NCBI GenBank assembly: GCA_039969155.1
Contig: JBDVOJ010000032.1
Span: 124,001 to 188,000 of the forward strand
Length of the DNA: 64,000 nucleotides
Source: GCA-002733465 sp039969155
Lineage (GTDB): Bacteria > Pseudomonadota > Gammaproteobacteria > Enterobacterales > Kangiellaceae
Reading direction: 5' to 3'
Part shown: one piece after another, positions 36,313-45,116 of the stretch
Position numbering within the stretch: the first letter of the stretch is position 1
Layout of the letters: the number at the start of each line of letters is the position of its first letter
The notes under the pieces: generated by a model
What the model saw: only the letters and a program-made list of their open reading frames with translations
Told to the model about the DNA's origin: nothing
Databases searched by the model: none
Program-made: the position numbers and the translations under genes

Positions 36313-36351
36313 ATAATGAAATATCCTGATTAATCGCCGAACGATTAATCG

Positions 36352-36391
36352 AAAAAAAGCCCAAGTAGTCAATGACTGCTTGGGCTTTTTT
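36352..36391. terminator. Bidirectional intrinsic terminator
   Basis: A7-GCCCAAG (36352-36365) and CTTGGGC-T6 (36379-36391) form a strong stem, extended inward by AGTC/GACT. It sits between the convergent M23 peptidase gene and the molybdenum hydroxylase operon and can end both. Confidence 0.93.
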
Positions 36392-36418
36392 GTAACGACC
36401 ACTTATCAAATCAAAACG

Positions 36419-38767
36419 TTAGATGATGCCATATTGTTTTAATGGCAAGCGACGATAGCGCTTGCCGGTAGCATCAAATATCGCATTACAAAGTGCTGGC
36501 GCAAAAGGCGGCACACCTGGTTCGCCAATTCCAGCAGGCGGCTTGTCACTTTTGAGTATATTGACGTGAATATCTGGTACTTGGCCAATTCGCGCCATTT
36601 CATAATCATGAAAATTACTCTGTTCGACGATGCCATCTTTCGCGGTAATTTCACCATAGTAGGCAAGCGAAGTGGAAAATATAGCTGCACCTTCCATTTG
36701 CGAGCGCGCGCGATCAGGATTGATGACTTTACCTGCATCAACCGCATAGAAGACTTTTTCAATTTTAATTTTGTCTTTTTGCGAGGAAACAATCACAACC
36801 GTTGCCACATAAGTGCAAAAGCTTCTATGGGCAGCGATTCCAATGCCGTAGCCTGCTGGTAATTTTTTGCCCCAACCAGCATCTTTAGCGACGACTTCTA
36901 TGACATTTTTTAATCGGCTCGTGTCAATTGGGTAATCGTCAAAGTTTTCGCCGTAATTTTCGTATTTGGCTGCATCTTTATTGACATCTAGCATTTGGTC
37001 TTTGCCAATTAGCGAGAGTAAATAATCTTTTGGATCTTGCTTTTGCTCACGTGCCAATTCGTCTGCGAACGAACTCACTGCGAAAGCGTTGTTGATATTG
37101 GTGACTGAACGAACCCAGCCAATCCGCATAAACGTATCACTTTCGCCGTTGGTTAGTTTAATATTGGGTAAATCAAACGGCAGGTCGGTTTGTCCTAAAT
37201 CGGCAGCTCCCGCTTGTTTAGCCGCAGGATTAAAAGTAGCCCCGATTGGATGATTAACCATGCCATGGTACCAGCCAGTGGGTAGTCCTGACTTATCAAA
37301 CGAAGCTGATAATGATTGATAGCTTGGTGAATGATAATAACCATGTTTAATTTCATCTTCTCGTGTCCAACAGACTTTGACTGGTAGCTTGGTTTCATTG
37401 GCGATGTAAACCGCTTCAGCGACATAATCCGGTTTCGACTTTCGACCAAAACCACCGCCTAATAAAGTCACATTTATTTTTACGCTGGCCGCTTTTTCTT
37501 GAGGAATTTTCATCACTCCCATGACATTTCTTTGGGCAGATTGAGGTGTCTGAGTACACGTCCAAACTTCAACACCATCATCGCTGACAACGGCGGTAGC
37601 GGCGGGTGGTTCCATAGTGGCATGCGCGATCCCTGCAACATAATAATTTTGGGTAAATACTTTATCGGCTTTTTCCTTAGCCTTGTCCCAATCACCCCGG
37701 TTTCGTACTACATGTGGAGGGTTGTCTAGCGCTTTAACAAATTCCTTTTCATAATCCTTGGTATTGTAACTAGCATTAGCACCATGCTCCCATTCAATCT
37801 TTAATTTATCTCGGCCTTGCAAAGCGGACCAGGTATTATCGGCAATCACCGCAATGCCCCCCAACATATTGAAAACCGCTGGAGGATTAAGTGCTGGCAG
37901 TTTGATCACTTTGAGCACGCCTGGCACTTTCATCGCTTCGCTAGCATCAAACGACTTAACTTTACCAAAGACTACTGGAGGTCTGGCAATGACCGCGTAT
38001 TTCATCCCTTCGATTTCAACATCATATCCGAATCGCGCTTTTCCAGTGACGATATCCTTGCCATCAAGTAGTTTGATATTGTCTTTGCCAACATAGCGAT
38101 GCTCAGATTCTTTTTTTAGTTTAAGTGCCGACTTTTCAGGGACTTTTAGAGTAGCAGCTATTTCCACTAGTTCCGAAAAGTCGAGGACTTGAGAACTGCC
38201 TTTTAGTTTCGCTCGGTGGTTATAAATGGTGACACTGGTTGGTTTCACTTTCCATACTTGCGCAGCAGCCATTTGTAACATGGTTCTGGCCGTTGCGCCG
38301 GCCTCTTTCAAACGATAATAGAATCGTCGTACACTGCGAGAACCATCTGTGTTTTGACTCCCATATTTTGCGTCACCTAGCCCTTGCTTTACCACTACGC
38401 GATCCCAATCACATTCCATTTCATCGGCCACCAGTAAAGGTAACGAACTTCGGATCCCTTGTCCCATTTCTGAGCGATGACAGACGATATAAACGGTGCC
38501 TTTTTTATCCATAGAGATAAACACATCGGGAGCAAAATCTTTATCCGATGGATGTGCGTGAGTCGAAGTTGCTGCTTGTATTGAGGAAAGTTGTACTCCT
38601 AAGACTAAGCTCGAACTCGCTAAACCAGTTGCCTTCAGGAATCCACGTCGAGTGACGTTTTTAATAACAGAGCCTTGATGATCGCCAGCGATTTCGGATT
38701 GTTGATCGTCCGAGTTAAAAATTTCGTCCTCGCTAGGAATTACGCCTATTTTATTTAAGAAACTCAT
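36419..38767 (-). CDS. Molybdopterin-binding subunit of a Tat-exported aldehyde/isoquinoline oxidoreductase
   Basis: Large catalytic subunit (782 residues) of a xanthine-oxidase-family molybdenum hydroxylase of the two-subunit IorAB type. A twin-arginine signal (TRRGFLKATGLASSSLVLG, Arg40-Arg41) indicates export to the periplasm already folded with cofactor. Molybdopterin-contact motifs are visible: LLGGGFGRKSKPDYVAEAV, and near the C-terminus IGEPGVPPFAPALCNAIFDATG with the catalytic Glu in GEPG. The family duplicates the Mo-binding domain, as the length suggests. Substrate is not predictable (aldehydes or N-heterocycles). It follows the 2Fe-2S subunit gene after 1 bp; there is no FAD subunit, as usual for this type. 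Confidence 0.9.
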   Translation of the reverse strand: MSFLNKIGVIPSEDEIFNSDDQQSEIAGDHQGSVIKNVTRRGFLKATGLASSSLVLGVQLSSIQAATSTHAHPSDKDFAPDVFISMDKKGTVYIVCHRSEMGQGIRSSLPLLVADEMECDWDRVVVKQGLGDAKYGSQNTDGSRSVRRFYYRLKEAGATARTMLQMAAAQVWKVKPTSVTIYNHRAKLKGSSQVLDFSELVEIAATLKVPEKSALKLKKESEHRYVGKDNIKLLDGKDIVTGKARFGYDVEIEGMKYAVIARPPVVFGKVKSFDASEAMKVPGVLKVIKLPALNPPAVFNMLGGIAVIADNTWSALQGRDKLKIEWEHGANASYNTKDYEKEFVKALDNPPHVVRNRGDWDKAKEKADKVFTQNYYVAGIAHATMEPPAATAVVSDDGVEVWTCTQTPQSAQRNVMGVMKIPQEKAASVKINVTLLGGGFGRKSKPDYVAEAVYIANETKLPVKVCWTREDEIKHGYYHSPSYQSLSASFDKSGLPTGWYHGMVNHPIGATFNPAAKQAGAADLGQTDLPFDLPNIKLTNGESDTFMRIGWVRSVTNINNAFAVSSFADELAREQKQDPKDYLLSLIGKDQMLDVNKDAAKYENYGENFDDYPIDTSRLKNVIEVVAKDAGWGKKLPAGYGIGIAAHRSFCTYVATVVIVSSQKDKIKIEKVFYAVDAGKVINPDRARSQMEGAAIFSTSLAYYGEITAKDGIVEQSNFHDYEMARIGQVPDIHVNILKSDKPPAGIGEPGVPPFAPALCNAIFDATGKRYRRLPLKQYGII

Positions 38768-38768
38768 C

Positions 38769-39233
38769 TTACTTAACCTCCCTAGCTAACTTTGCTGCTT
38801 TATGAATCGCACTGCGAATTCTCGGATAGGTACCACAGCGGCAAATATTACCTGACATGGCCTGGTCAATTTCATCATCTGAAGGCGAATCATTTTTGTT
38901 GAGTAACGACGCTGCTGACATGATTTGGCCGGGCTGACAATAACCACATTGCGGTACACTGATATCCATCCAAGCTTGCTGAAGTGGATGGTCTGCGTTG
39001 TCTGACAAACCTTCAATGGTCGTTACTTTTTTGCCGATAGCGGCTGAAACCGGAAGAACACAAGAGCGAGTCGCCTCTCCATCAAGATGTACCGTACATG
39101 CTCCACATAAACCCATACCGCAGCCGTATTTACTACCGGTCAGCTTAATAATATCCCGAAGCGCCCATAACAAAGGCATCTCCTGTGGGACATCAAGTTG
39201 GTGTTTTTTATTATTTATCGTGAGTTCAATCAT
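38769..39233 (-). CDS. 2Fe-2S subunit of the molybdenum hydroxylase
   Basis: A 154-residue electron-transfer subunit with two [2Fe-2S] clusters. The N-terminal plant-type ferredoxin cluster uses the Cys of YGCGMGLCGACTVH and RSC; the C-terminal cluster uses CGYCQPG and NICRCGTYPRIR. No Tat signal, so it would be exported by hitch-hiking on the large subunit. Electrons probably pass to a membrane cytochrome. Overlaps the MocA-like gene upstream by 8 bp. Confidence 0.94.
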   Translation of the reverse strand: MIELTINNKKHQLDVPQEMPLLWALRDIIKLTGSKYGCGMGLCGACTVHLDGEATRSCVLPVSAAIGKKVTTIEGLSDNADHPLQQAWMDISVPQCGYCQPGQIMSAASLLNKNDSPSDDEIDQAMSGNICRCGTYPRIRSAIHKAAKLAREVK

Positions 39234-39918
39234 TGTTGTTCTCCGTGTTTAAATCATTGAGTGCTTGTAATTGTTGTAAATCGTCTAATGTATCTAAATC
39301 GGTTGCAGCATTTTTTAAATCGACTGCAATCACTTTCTGGCGGTGCTGATGTAGGAGATTACGAGCTCCTTTTTTGGTAAGACTTAGCAAATCACTGAAA
39401 TAGGTTTTGGGAAAGATGGCCGGAGCACCCAAAACATGTTGCTGTTGTTTCTTGTCAAAGTACTGGCTTGCAATAATTTGATCGTTAGCCATTGTCCACT
39501 GACCGTACAATTTTTTCAAGTCGGTCTCCGTGAGCAAATATTGGTCACATAATAAAATCAACACCGCATCGGGTTTGATGCGTGTCGAATGGTTGGCTTT
39601 CGAATTATCAATAAAATACTTCACGCCGCTGGCAATTGATGTGCCCATTCCAATACGCCAGTCTGGGTTGAGCAGAATACTTTGGTGAGCCAAACTCGTC
39701 TGCTCAGCAAACTTTTTATGCTCAAAACCTAATACGCAAACCATGTTAGTGCTGATCGAACGTGCCAGCCGCAAGGATTTATTCAGTAACGTCTCGTTGT
39801 GAAAGCGAACAAGCTGTTTAGCCTGTCCCAGTCGTGATGAGTTTCCTGCGGCGATAACAATTACCCCAAGGTTTAGTTTGGCGTTGCTCGACCCAGTGTT
39901 GTCTAAAGGTTCAATCAT
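39226..39918 (-). CDS. MocA-like molybdenum cofactor nucleotidyltransferase
   Basis: An NTP-transferase-fold protein of the MobA/MocA type, which attaches CMP to molybdopterin for xanthine-oxidase-family enzymes. N-terminal signature VIVIAAGNSSRLGQAKQLV, then LLNKSLRLARS and VLILLCDQYLLTE (the family usually shows LCDQP). The ATG at 39918 shares ATGA with the xdhC stop and is preferred to a TTG at 39939. About 230 residues. Its place between xdhC and the catalytic subunits supports a dedicated maturation role. Confidence 0.87.
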   Translation of the reverse strand: MIEPLDNTGSSNAKLNLGVIVIAAGNSSRLGQAKQLVRFHNETLLNKSLRLARSISTNMVCVLGFEHKKFAEQTSLAHQSILLNPDWRIGMGTSIASGVKYFIDNSKANHSTRIKPDAVLILLCDQYLLTETDLKKLYGQWTMANDQIIASQYFDKKQQQHVLGAPAIFPKTYFSDLLSLTKKGARNLLHQHRQKVIAVDLKNAATDLDTLDDLQQLQALNDLNTENNND

Positions 39919-40877
39919 CTGGTTGGATCTTGATAACAACTAATGGCCGATTTCTTGTTTCGAACCGCCTGAATTTCAGCAATGATTGCTAAAGCTATGG
40001 TTTCTGGGGAGTCACTACCAATGTCCAAACCGATGGGGCCAAACACTCGGCCTTGATGCTCGCCAAAATGGGTACCACAATTCGCTAAGAGTTTATCGCG
40101 TCGTTTAGTGGGGCCGAGCAATCCGATGTAGTCGAGTTGACTACTCAGTAGTTTTTCTAAATACCGTTGATCATGTTCGAATTGATGGCTCATGACAATA
40201 ACACTATCAAAAGGTGCTAGATTGAAGTCTTGCCATTGGGAGCGTTTAATTAACTGCACAGATTCTGCGTAGGGAAAACGATCCGCTTGTGCCGCGCTAG
40301 CTCGGTGATCAATTACGGTGGTTTTCCAGCCAATTTGATGAGCAATGGCAGTTACTGGCGGAACATCTGGGGAAGCTCCACAGATTAACAAATGGTGCGG
40401 TTTAACCAACTCAAAGCCAAATCGAACATTTTCGATTTGAGGCCCTTGCGCCAAGGGCATAATTTTTAACTCATTATTAGCGTTCGCCAAAATCGAAAGG
40501 TATTGGCTTTGTCCATCGCGCCAGCAATTTAAGGCATCAAAAAATCCTAGATGATTCTCAAGGGATGGCAAGTATTTTAAAAGTACCGTCACTTCTCCAT
40601 CGCAACCTAGGCCCATTCCCCAAAGCAGATCCGATTGGTCGCGCATATTATAAACTAACTCTAAATCTTGCTTGGTATGAATCACCTTTTCACTATGCAA
40701 AACAATATCACCTTCAAGACAACCACCGCTAATCAGGCCCCAGTATTTTTGTTGGGCGTTGATTAACATCATCGCTCCGGGCTTACGGTATGTGGAGCCG
40801 TTAGCGTCGATAATGATCGCAAGAACATAATCTTGTGTTGAATCAAAATGCTGTAAAGATTTTAATAAACTATACAT
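39915..40877 (-). CDS. xdhC: XdhC-like molybdenum hydroxylase maturation factor
   Basis: XdhC proteins bind molybdenum cofactor, promote its sulfuration and insert it into xanthine-dehydrogenase-family enzymes. N-terminal XdhC/CoxI domain (VLAIIIDANGSTYRKPGAMMLI, then GLISGGCLEGDIVLH) and C-terminal Rossmann-like domain (HLLICGASPDVPPVTAIAHQIGW and IGLLGPTKRRDKLL). 320 residues. Co-transcribed and translationally coupled to the MocA-like gene. Confidence 0.92.
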   Translation of the reverse strand: MYSLLKSLQHFDSTQDYVLAIIIDANGSTYRKPGAMMLINAQQKYWGLISGGCLEGDIVLHSEKVIHTKQDLELVYNMRDQSDLLWGMGLGCDGEVTVLLKYLPSLENHLGFFDALNCWRDGQSQYLSILANANNELKIMPLAQGPQIENVRFGFELVKPHHLLICGASPDVPPVTAIAHQIGWKTTVIDHRASAAQADRFPYAESVQLIKRSQWQDFNLAPFDSVIVMSHQFEHDQRYLEKLLSSQLDYIGLLGPTKRRDKLLANCGTHFGEHQGRVFGPIGLDIGSDSPETIALAIIAEIQAVRNKKSAISCYQDPTR

Positions 40878-40922
40878 ACACTTTCAGATTCCTTTTTTGA
40901 CCAGTTTTTGCATTCATCAATC

Positions 40923-41375
40923 TTAATGCTCTCTCGGACTATTGCAGGCTTTGAGTGCGGTTTGCCAAGGCAATAACGCGCAATTGATCCGGCTGATGTG
41001 TTTTTTAATAGGGACTAAAAAGCTTAAAGCTTTTTCTAATTTTGGATTGTTTGGTTCAGGGTCTTCCAGCTGATTGAGCAATTGACCCAGCAACTGGGTT
41101 TGTTGCATCAAGAAGGTAACTTCTTGTCCTTCGGTTAAACTACACAAAGCGGACGCAGAAGCTTTACAGATGGCGCAACAATCACAGTCAAAACTAATAT
41201 CGATTATTTGATTACCATCATTGCTAATATCGAGATGAAAAGTGATTTCATCGCCACAGCTAGCGTTATAACCTTCTGCAGTGTGAGTCGCCCGAATCGA
41301 TTTCGCCAAGCCGACAGGATTATTATTATGTTCTTTGAGTGCTTGCTGGTAGAGCTCGATCACATAAACGTCCAC
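40923..41375 (-). CDS. SufU/NifU-N-like iron-sulfur cluster scaffold
   Basis: A 150-residue protein of the IscU/SufU fold. The three scaffold cysteines are in the expected places: YNASCGDEI (Cys40), CCAICKASAS (Cys67) and RINCALLPW (Cys132), with Asp42 in the metal site. The Cys of the last motif followed by A-L-x-W is the SufU form, not the IscU HCS form. It lies 45 bp upstream of xdhC on the same strand, so it may supply the Fe-S clusters of the downstream 2Fe-2S subunit. Extra Cys64, Cys66 and Cys70 around the second ligand are unusual. Confidence 0.82.
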   Translation of the reverse strand: MDVYVIELYQQALKEHNNNPVGLAKSIRATHTAEGYNASCGDEITFHLDISNDGNQIIDISFDCDCCAICKASASALCSLTEGQEVTFLMQQTQLLGQLLNQLEDPEPNNPKLEKALSFLVPIKKHISRINCALLPWQTALKACNSPREH

Positions 41376-41562
41376 GGAAGATTTTTATATTCAATCGATT
41401 CTAAAGTCCTTAATCCCTATTGACCAGAGCCGAATAGTTGCAAATTGTTAATATTACTGGAGAGTTCAACAAAAAGCTCACATAATTGATGTAATTAACC
41501 GTAAACTCGTGCGTCAAAGCTCAAGTACAACGGATATTTATTTAATCATAGGAACCAATTAG

Positions 41563-42126
41563 ATGAGACTTCTGAAAGTAACGCTGGCGTTTTTAAGCTT
41601 CATTTTTCTTTTATCAAGTTGCGAGAGCGGTTCAACCGAGCAATCGCAAAATAGCCCAACTGAATCAAGTAATACAGCGAATAACTATTTAGGCGAAGAC
41701 TGGACTTTAACTAATTTAGCAGGAGAAGCGGTAACCTTATCGGACTTTCAGGGGCGACCGACACTCCTAGTGTTTTGGGCCACTTGGTGTCCCTATTGCA
41801 AAAAACTACTGCCAGGAGTCGCGCGCTTAAATGACAAGTATGAAGCCCAAGGGTTAAAAGTTTTGGCGGTCAATATTAAAGAAGATTGGAAGCCAGAGGT
41901 TTATTGGCGAAATCACGAATACCAATTTGATACAGTGCTTGATGGCGATGAAATCGCGGAAAAATACGGAATATCAGGTACTCCTGGATTGGTGTTTATA
42001 GCACCTTCGGGTCAAATATTGGGTGTGCAGCAATTTTCGGATCCTGAGCATCCTTTGCTTGAGCGGTTTGCTCAGGAGGGGATTAAGTTGATGAAGGAAT
42101 ATCAAGCTGAGAATCCAAAACGCTGA
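41563..42126 (+). CDS. TlpA/ResA-like thioredoxin-fold lipoprotein
   Basis: A 187-residue lipoprotein (signal with lipobox FLLSSC, Cys20) carrying a TlpA-like domain. Active site CPYC at residues 76-79 in FWATWCPYCKKLLPG, preceded by LTNLAGEAVTLSDFQGRPTLLVF and followed by the cis-Pro in YGISGTPGLVF. Such proteins reduce disulfides in the periplasm, for example in cytochrome c maturation; the exact partner is unknown. It is divergent from the molybdenum hydroxylase operon. Confidence 0.88.
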   Translation: MRLLKVTLAFLSFIFLLSSCESGSTEQSQNSPTESSNTANNYLGEDWTLTNLAGEAVTLSDFQGRPTLLVFWATWCPYCKKLLPGVARLNDKYEAQGLKVLAVNIKEDWKPEVYWRNHEYQFDTVLDGDEIAEKYGISGTPGLVFIAPSGQILGVQQFSDPEHPLLERFAQEGIKLMKEYQAENPKR

Positions 42127-42142
42127 ATTGTCGTTTTGGATT
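42112..42142 (+). terminator. 11-bp hairpin straddling the TlpA-like stop codon
   Basis: AATCCAAAACG (42112-42122) pairs exactly with CGTTTTGGATT (42132-42142) around a 9-nt loop that contains the stop codon TGA. Only a short T/A-rich tail follows. Probably forms the mRNA 3' end. Confidence 0.5.
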
Positions 42143-42333
42143 GTCTTAAAGACTGTTTCGAAGGTAACCTAAGGGAGTATTCTAGGTTTGTTCTGACACT
42201 TTTAGATTAACCGCAAGAACTAAGTGAGTAATTCAAGATCCAGCCAATATTTGGGGCTAGCGGGGCATACTATTTTTTCCCAAAAGGGAAATTCTTGTTG
42301 TTCTATTTTTAAAAATCAAAAATTAAGAGCAAT

Positions 42334-42867
42334 GTCAATACTTCGACTTCGCTCAGCAACCTTTTTTCGCAGCGCTGCGCTCTGACTGCGAGTCCCTTTT
42401 GTCCAAAGCCACAAAAGGAACCAATAGGCCTTTACGCTGAAAATAACTAGTGATTGACTTGTTGAAAGTTATTCTAAGCCTGAACGTTCCTAATAGGTTG
42501 ACCGTGAGTCAGCGGAAGAAAAGAGCTCGCTGGCGCTCATTTACTTTTCTTGTCTACCCGCTGCCTCATGAGTTTCACCAGTCCGTTATAAGCCGCTAGG
42601 CGGGTAAAACTTTGGTAATGACATCCACGTCACTAATTACGTTTAAAGAAAGAGTGCTCGAAGTAGGTAGTATTGGGATGGGCCTCACAGACGAGCGGGT
42701 GGTGGGCGACCCACCGAAATTTAGCACAAGACACTAAGTCAATTTCGGTAGCCCAGTGCCAACGATATTGGCCTTTTTGCCTTCTTTTTTGGCTATTGAA
42801 AAAAGAAGGTCGCAGTCAGAGCGCAGCGCTGCGAAAAAAGGTTGCTGAGCGAAGTCGAAGTATTGAC
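42334..42867. repeat. Element bounded by 58-bp perfect inverted repeats (MITE-like)
   Basis: The 58 bases at 42334-42391 recur exactly, inverted, at 42810-42867. Each arm starts GTCAATACTTCGACTTCG and contains the palindromic core CGCAGCGCTGCG. Just inside each arm is a further hairpin: CCTTTTGT/ACAAAAGG on the left and an 11-bp CCTTCTTTTTT/AAAAAAGAAGG stem on the right, so the similarity of the arms extends imperfectly inward. The 420-bp centre has nested partial palindromes and no convincing gene. This fits a small non-autonomous mobile element or a nested repeat cluster; no transposase or target-site duplication is evident. Confidence 0.7.
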
Positions 42868-43017
42868 TTTGATTCTTGTTTGGGTTTTGGTTCTTATTAA
42901 AGGACAATAATAATTGTCCGCTAAAGATAAAGAGCAGCCCCACACCAACGCTAACCAAAAAAGCAAAATCGAGTAGCGATAAATATAATTAATCAGATAG
43001 CTTTTGAATTTAGCATA

Positions 43018-43084
43018 CTAGCAACTAGCAACTAGCAACTAGCAACTAGCATCCTTCGACTCCGCTCAGGACACCGCCTAGCAA
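43018..43084. repeat. 7-bp tandem repeat (CTAGCAA) split by a 26-bp dispersed-repeat unit
   Basis: Almost five copies of CTAGCAA run from 43018 to 43051, followed by TCCTTCGACTCCGCTC-type sequence (to 43077), then one more CTAGCAA (43078-43084). The interrupting unit belongs to the same family as the ends of the inverted repeat at 42334 (shared CTTCGACTyCGCTCAG). The last, degenerate CTAGCTA unit contains the stop codon of fabY. Confidence 0.8.
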
Positions 43085-43088
43085 CTAG

Positions 43089-44936
43089 CTACTTACAATA
43101 CTCCGCAAATGGATTTTCCTGACTAAAACTCAACTGATTCTCAAACTTAGTCATTGCAATGCCTTGCTCGGTAATTTTTAAATCATTTTCATTCATCACA
43201 TCAGAACCAAAATGGTAGATCACGTTTAGTTCACCATTAATCACAGCTTGGTCGTAAGCTTCCGCTTGAGCTTTGACTTTTTCATTGAGCAATTTGTATT
43301 GAGCAATCCGCGCTGGTCCATATTTGTTTTCTAACATTTCCATGGTGACATGCGGTGATAAAATCAAACCAGTGGCATTGTTACCACCAAACCCTTTGGA
43401 GTTAATGAGTGCGGCTTTCATTTTTTCGCCTTTGTCACCAACCGGGGTGTGCTTAATACAGAACTCTAGGTTTGAGTCATAAACATCATCCGCAATTTTA
43501 TCAATAGTGTTGATGCCCGGAATAACACCGTATTCCCAAACACCTAAAGTTGCCGCTAATTGGTCGCCGCCAGCAGGGCCTAACGAGTGCCCGACATACG
43601 ATTTTATTGCGGCAATTTTCCAACTATCAATTTCAAAAGTTTTAGCCACTTCATTTAAAATATGCGACTCGCTGACTCTGTTTTGTGGTGTTCCTGTGCC
43701 ATGAGCTTGAGCAAAAGTTTGTTTTACGCCTTCTTCACCTAATATGTTTTTTGCCAATGACATCGCTTTAGCCACGGTCACATAGTTGCCAATTCCGGGT
43801 GACGAAATGGATTTTTTATTAGCATCGGCATTAACAAAAACATCGGCTACAGACGCATAAATGGTTGCGCCTAATTCCAGTGCCAGCTCGTCATCCATAA
43901 TGATAAAGAACTGAGACGCTTCAGCAATGGTAAATCCTGCATTTTCTGCAAATGGTCGACTGGCTCGTCGGTTATCAACGGTATCAGTTCCATCTAGCTC
44001 TGCTAATTGTTGATCTTCAGCCAGTGCACCCATGGCTTTAAAGCCTTCAATCACTTCAGGCTCAATTGGCGCTTCCGCACCACCGACAATAACGACACGT
44101 GCCACACCCGATTGAATATCACTGATCCCTTGGCGTAAGTTATACAAGAAAGTCGCACAGGCGCCCATGTTAGTTCCGGTTGAACCAACACTATTGATCA
44201 TATAACTATTGATAAAATCGGCTGGCATTTGCGATAGCATTAGCGGCATTTGTTTAGAACTAACTCGTCCACCCTTTAACCAAGCTTGGCTTAGTCCGCG
44301 ACCACCAAAATCATCCAGCTGACCGATTGCCGAACCGGCGTAAACTGAAACTTCATCTGGGTTGATATGCTTTAAAATCTGAGACCATTCAACGCCAACG
44401 GAGTGCAAAGCATCGGATGCTCCAAAGACTGTTAGTTGCAGACCTTTTGGTTGGTTACGTGATGTATAGAGGGCCGCTGGGTCAAAACCTGTAGGGAGCT
44501 GTCCGGCACTGGTCACAGCGGTTTGATGTTTTTCAGGCATCATCACGGTTAGCTCACCTTCAATGGTGACGTTGTACGCGCCATTGTCTAATGGTTCTAG
44601 TTTCCAATTGTCAGGAATATGCTTTGGTAATTGGCGCTTACTGATTTGAAAATGAATGGTGTCATCATTTGATTTGAGTACTGCTTTTTTGTGGATATTA
44701 ATTTCATTAATATCAAATGTTTGCTTTTCGATTTTACGTATAAGCGTTTGTGCCAGTAAGGTTTCTCTTGGGGTATCTTTTGGTTGCTTGGTGAGACTAG
44801 CCAGTCCTTCAAACATGGGGGCTGTTACTGAATCAGGTAAGGCGTCATGCACCATTCGACGATAAGCATGATGAAAAGAAGATCGACCAGCCGTATTAAT
44901 TCCACCAAATCCAACGATTACAGGTAACTTTTTCAT
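43089..44936 (-). CDS. fabY: FabY-like beta-ketoacyl-ACP synthase
   Basis: A 615-residue thiolase-fold condensing enzyme resembling Pseudomonas aeruginosa FabY, which starts fatty acid synthesis by condensing acetyl-CoA with malonyl-ACP where FabH is absent or minor. The N-terminus LPVIVGFGGINTAGRSSFHH matches FabY closely. The active-site Cys is in TGTNMGACATFLYNL, and catalytic His in AQAHGTGTPQNR and KSYVGHSLGPAGGDQ. Its last residues AEYCK end in a tandem repeat. Divergent from the AraC-type regulator. Confidence 0.85.
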   Translation of the reverse strand: MKKLPVIVGFGGINTAGRSSFHHAYRRMVHDALPDSVTAPMFEGLASLTKQPKDTPRETLLAQTLIRKIEKQTFDINEINIHKKAVLKSNDDTIHFQISKRQLPKHIPDNWKLEPLDNGAYNVTIEGELTVMMPEKHQTAVTSAGQLPTGFDPAALYTSRNQPKGLQLTVFGASDALHSVGVEWSQILKHINPDEVSVYAGSAIGQLDDFGGRGLSQAWLKGGRVSSKQMPLMLSQMPADFINSYMINSVGSTGTNMGACATFLYNLRQGISDIQSGVARVVIVGGAEAPIEPEVIEGFKAMGALAEDQQLAELDGTDTVDNRRASRPFAENAGFTIAEASQFFIIMDDELALELGATIYASVADVFVNADANKKSISSPGIGNYVTVAKAMSLAKNILGEEGVKQTFAQAHGTGTPQNRVSESHILNEVAKTFEIDSWKIAAIKSYVGHSLGPAGGDQLAATLGVWEYGVIPGINTIDKIADDVYDSNLEFCIKHTPVGDKGEKMKAALINSKGFGGNNATGLILSPHVTMEMLENKYGPARIAQYKLLNEKVKAQAEAYDQAVINGELNVIYHFGSDVMNENDLKITEQGIAMTKFENQLSFSQENPFAEYCK

Positions 44937-45116
44937 AGAGTTCTCTTTTTAAAATCCAGCGCTTTATTTATTAGTTAAAGCCTAATGATTAATCAGTTTC
45001 ACTTAGCCCGTGATCAAAGCAGGTCTAAGATTGGTTGGACGCTAGTATATTGACTGATGCGGTTAATATATAGGACAATAATGCCATTAATTTGTACAAA
45101 TAAGCCGTGATGAGTG

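Noticed and set aside
42734..42958. Minus-strand frame across the right inverted repeat
   Set aside because: It is mostly the translated dispersed repeat (FDFAQQPFFAALRSD), a frequent false gene in repeat DNA.
43018..43084. CRISPR-like array
   Set aside because: Units are only 7 bp with no unique spacers, and no cas genes are present.
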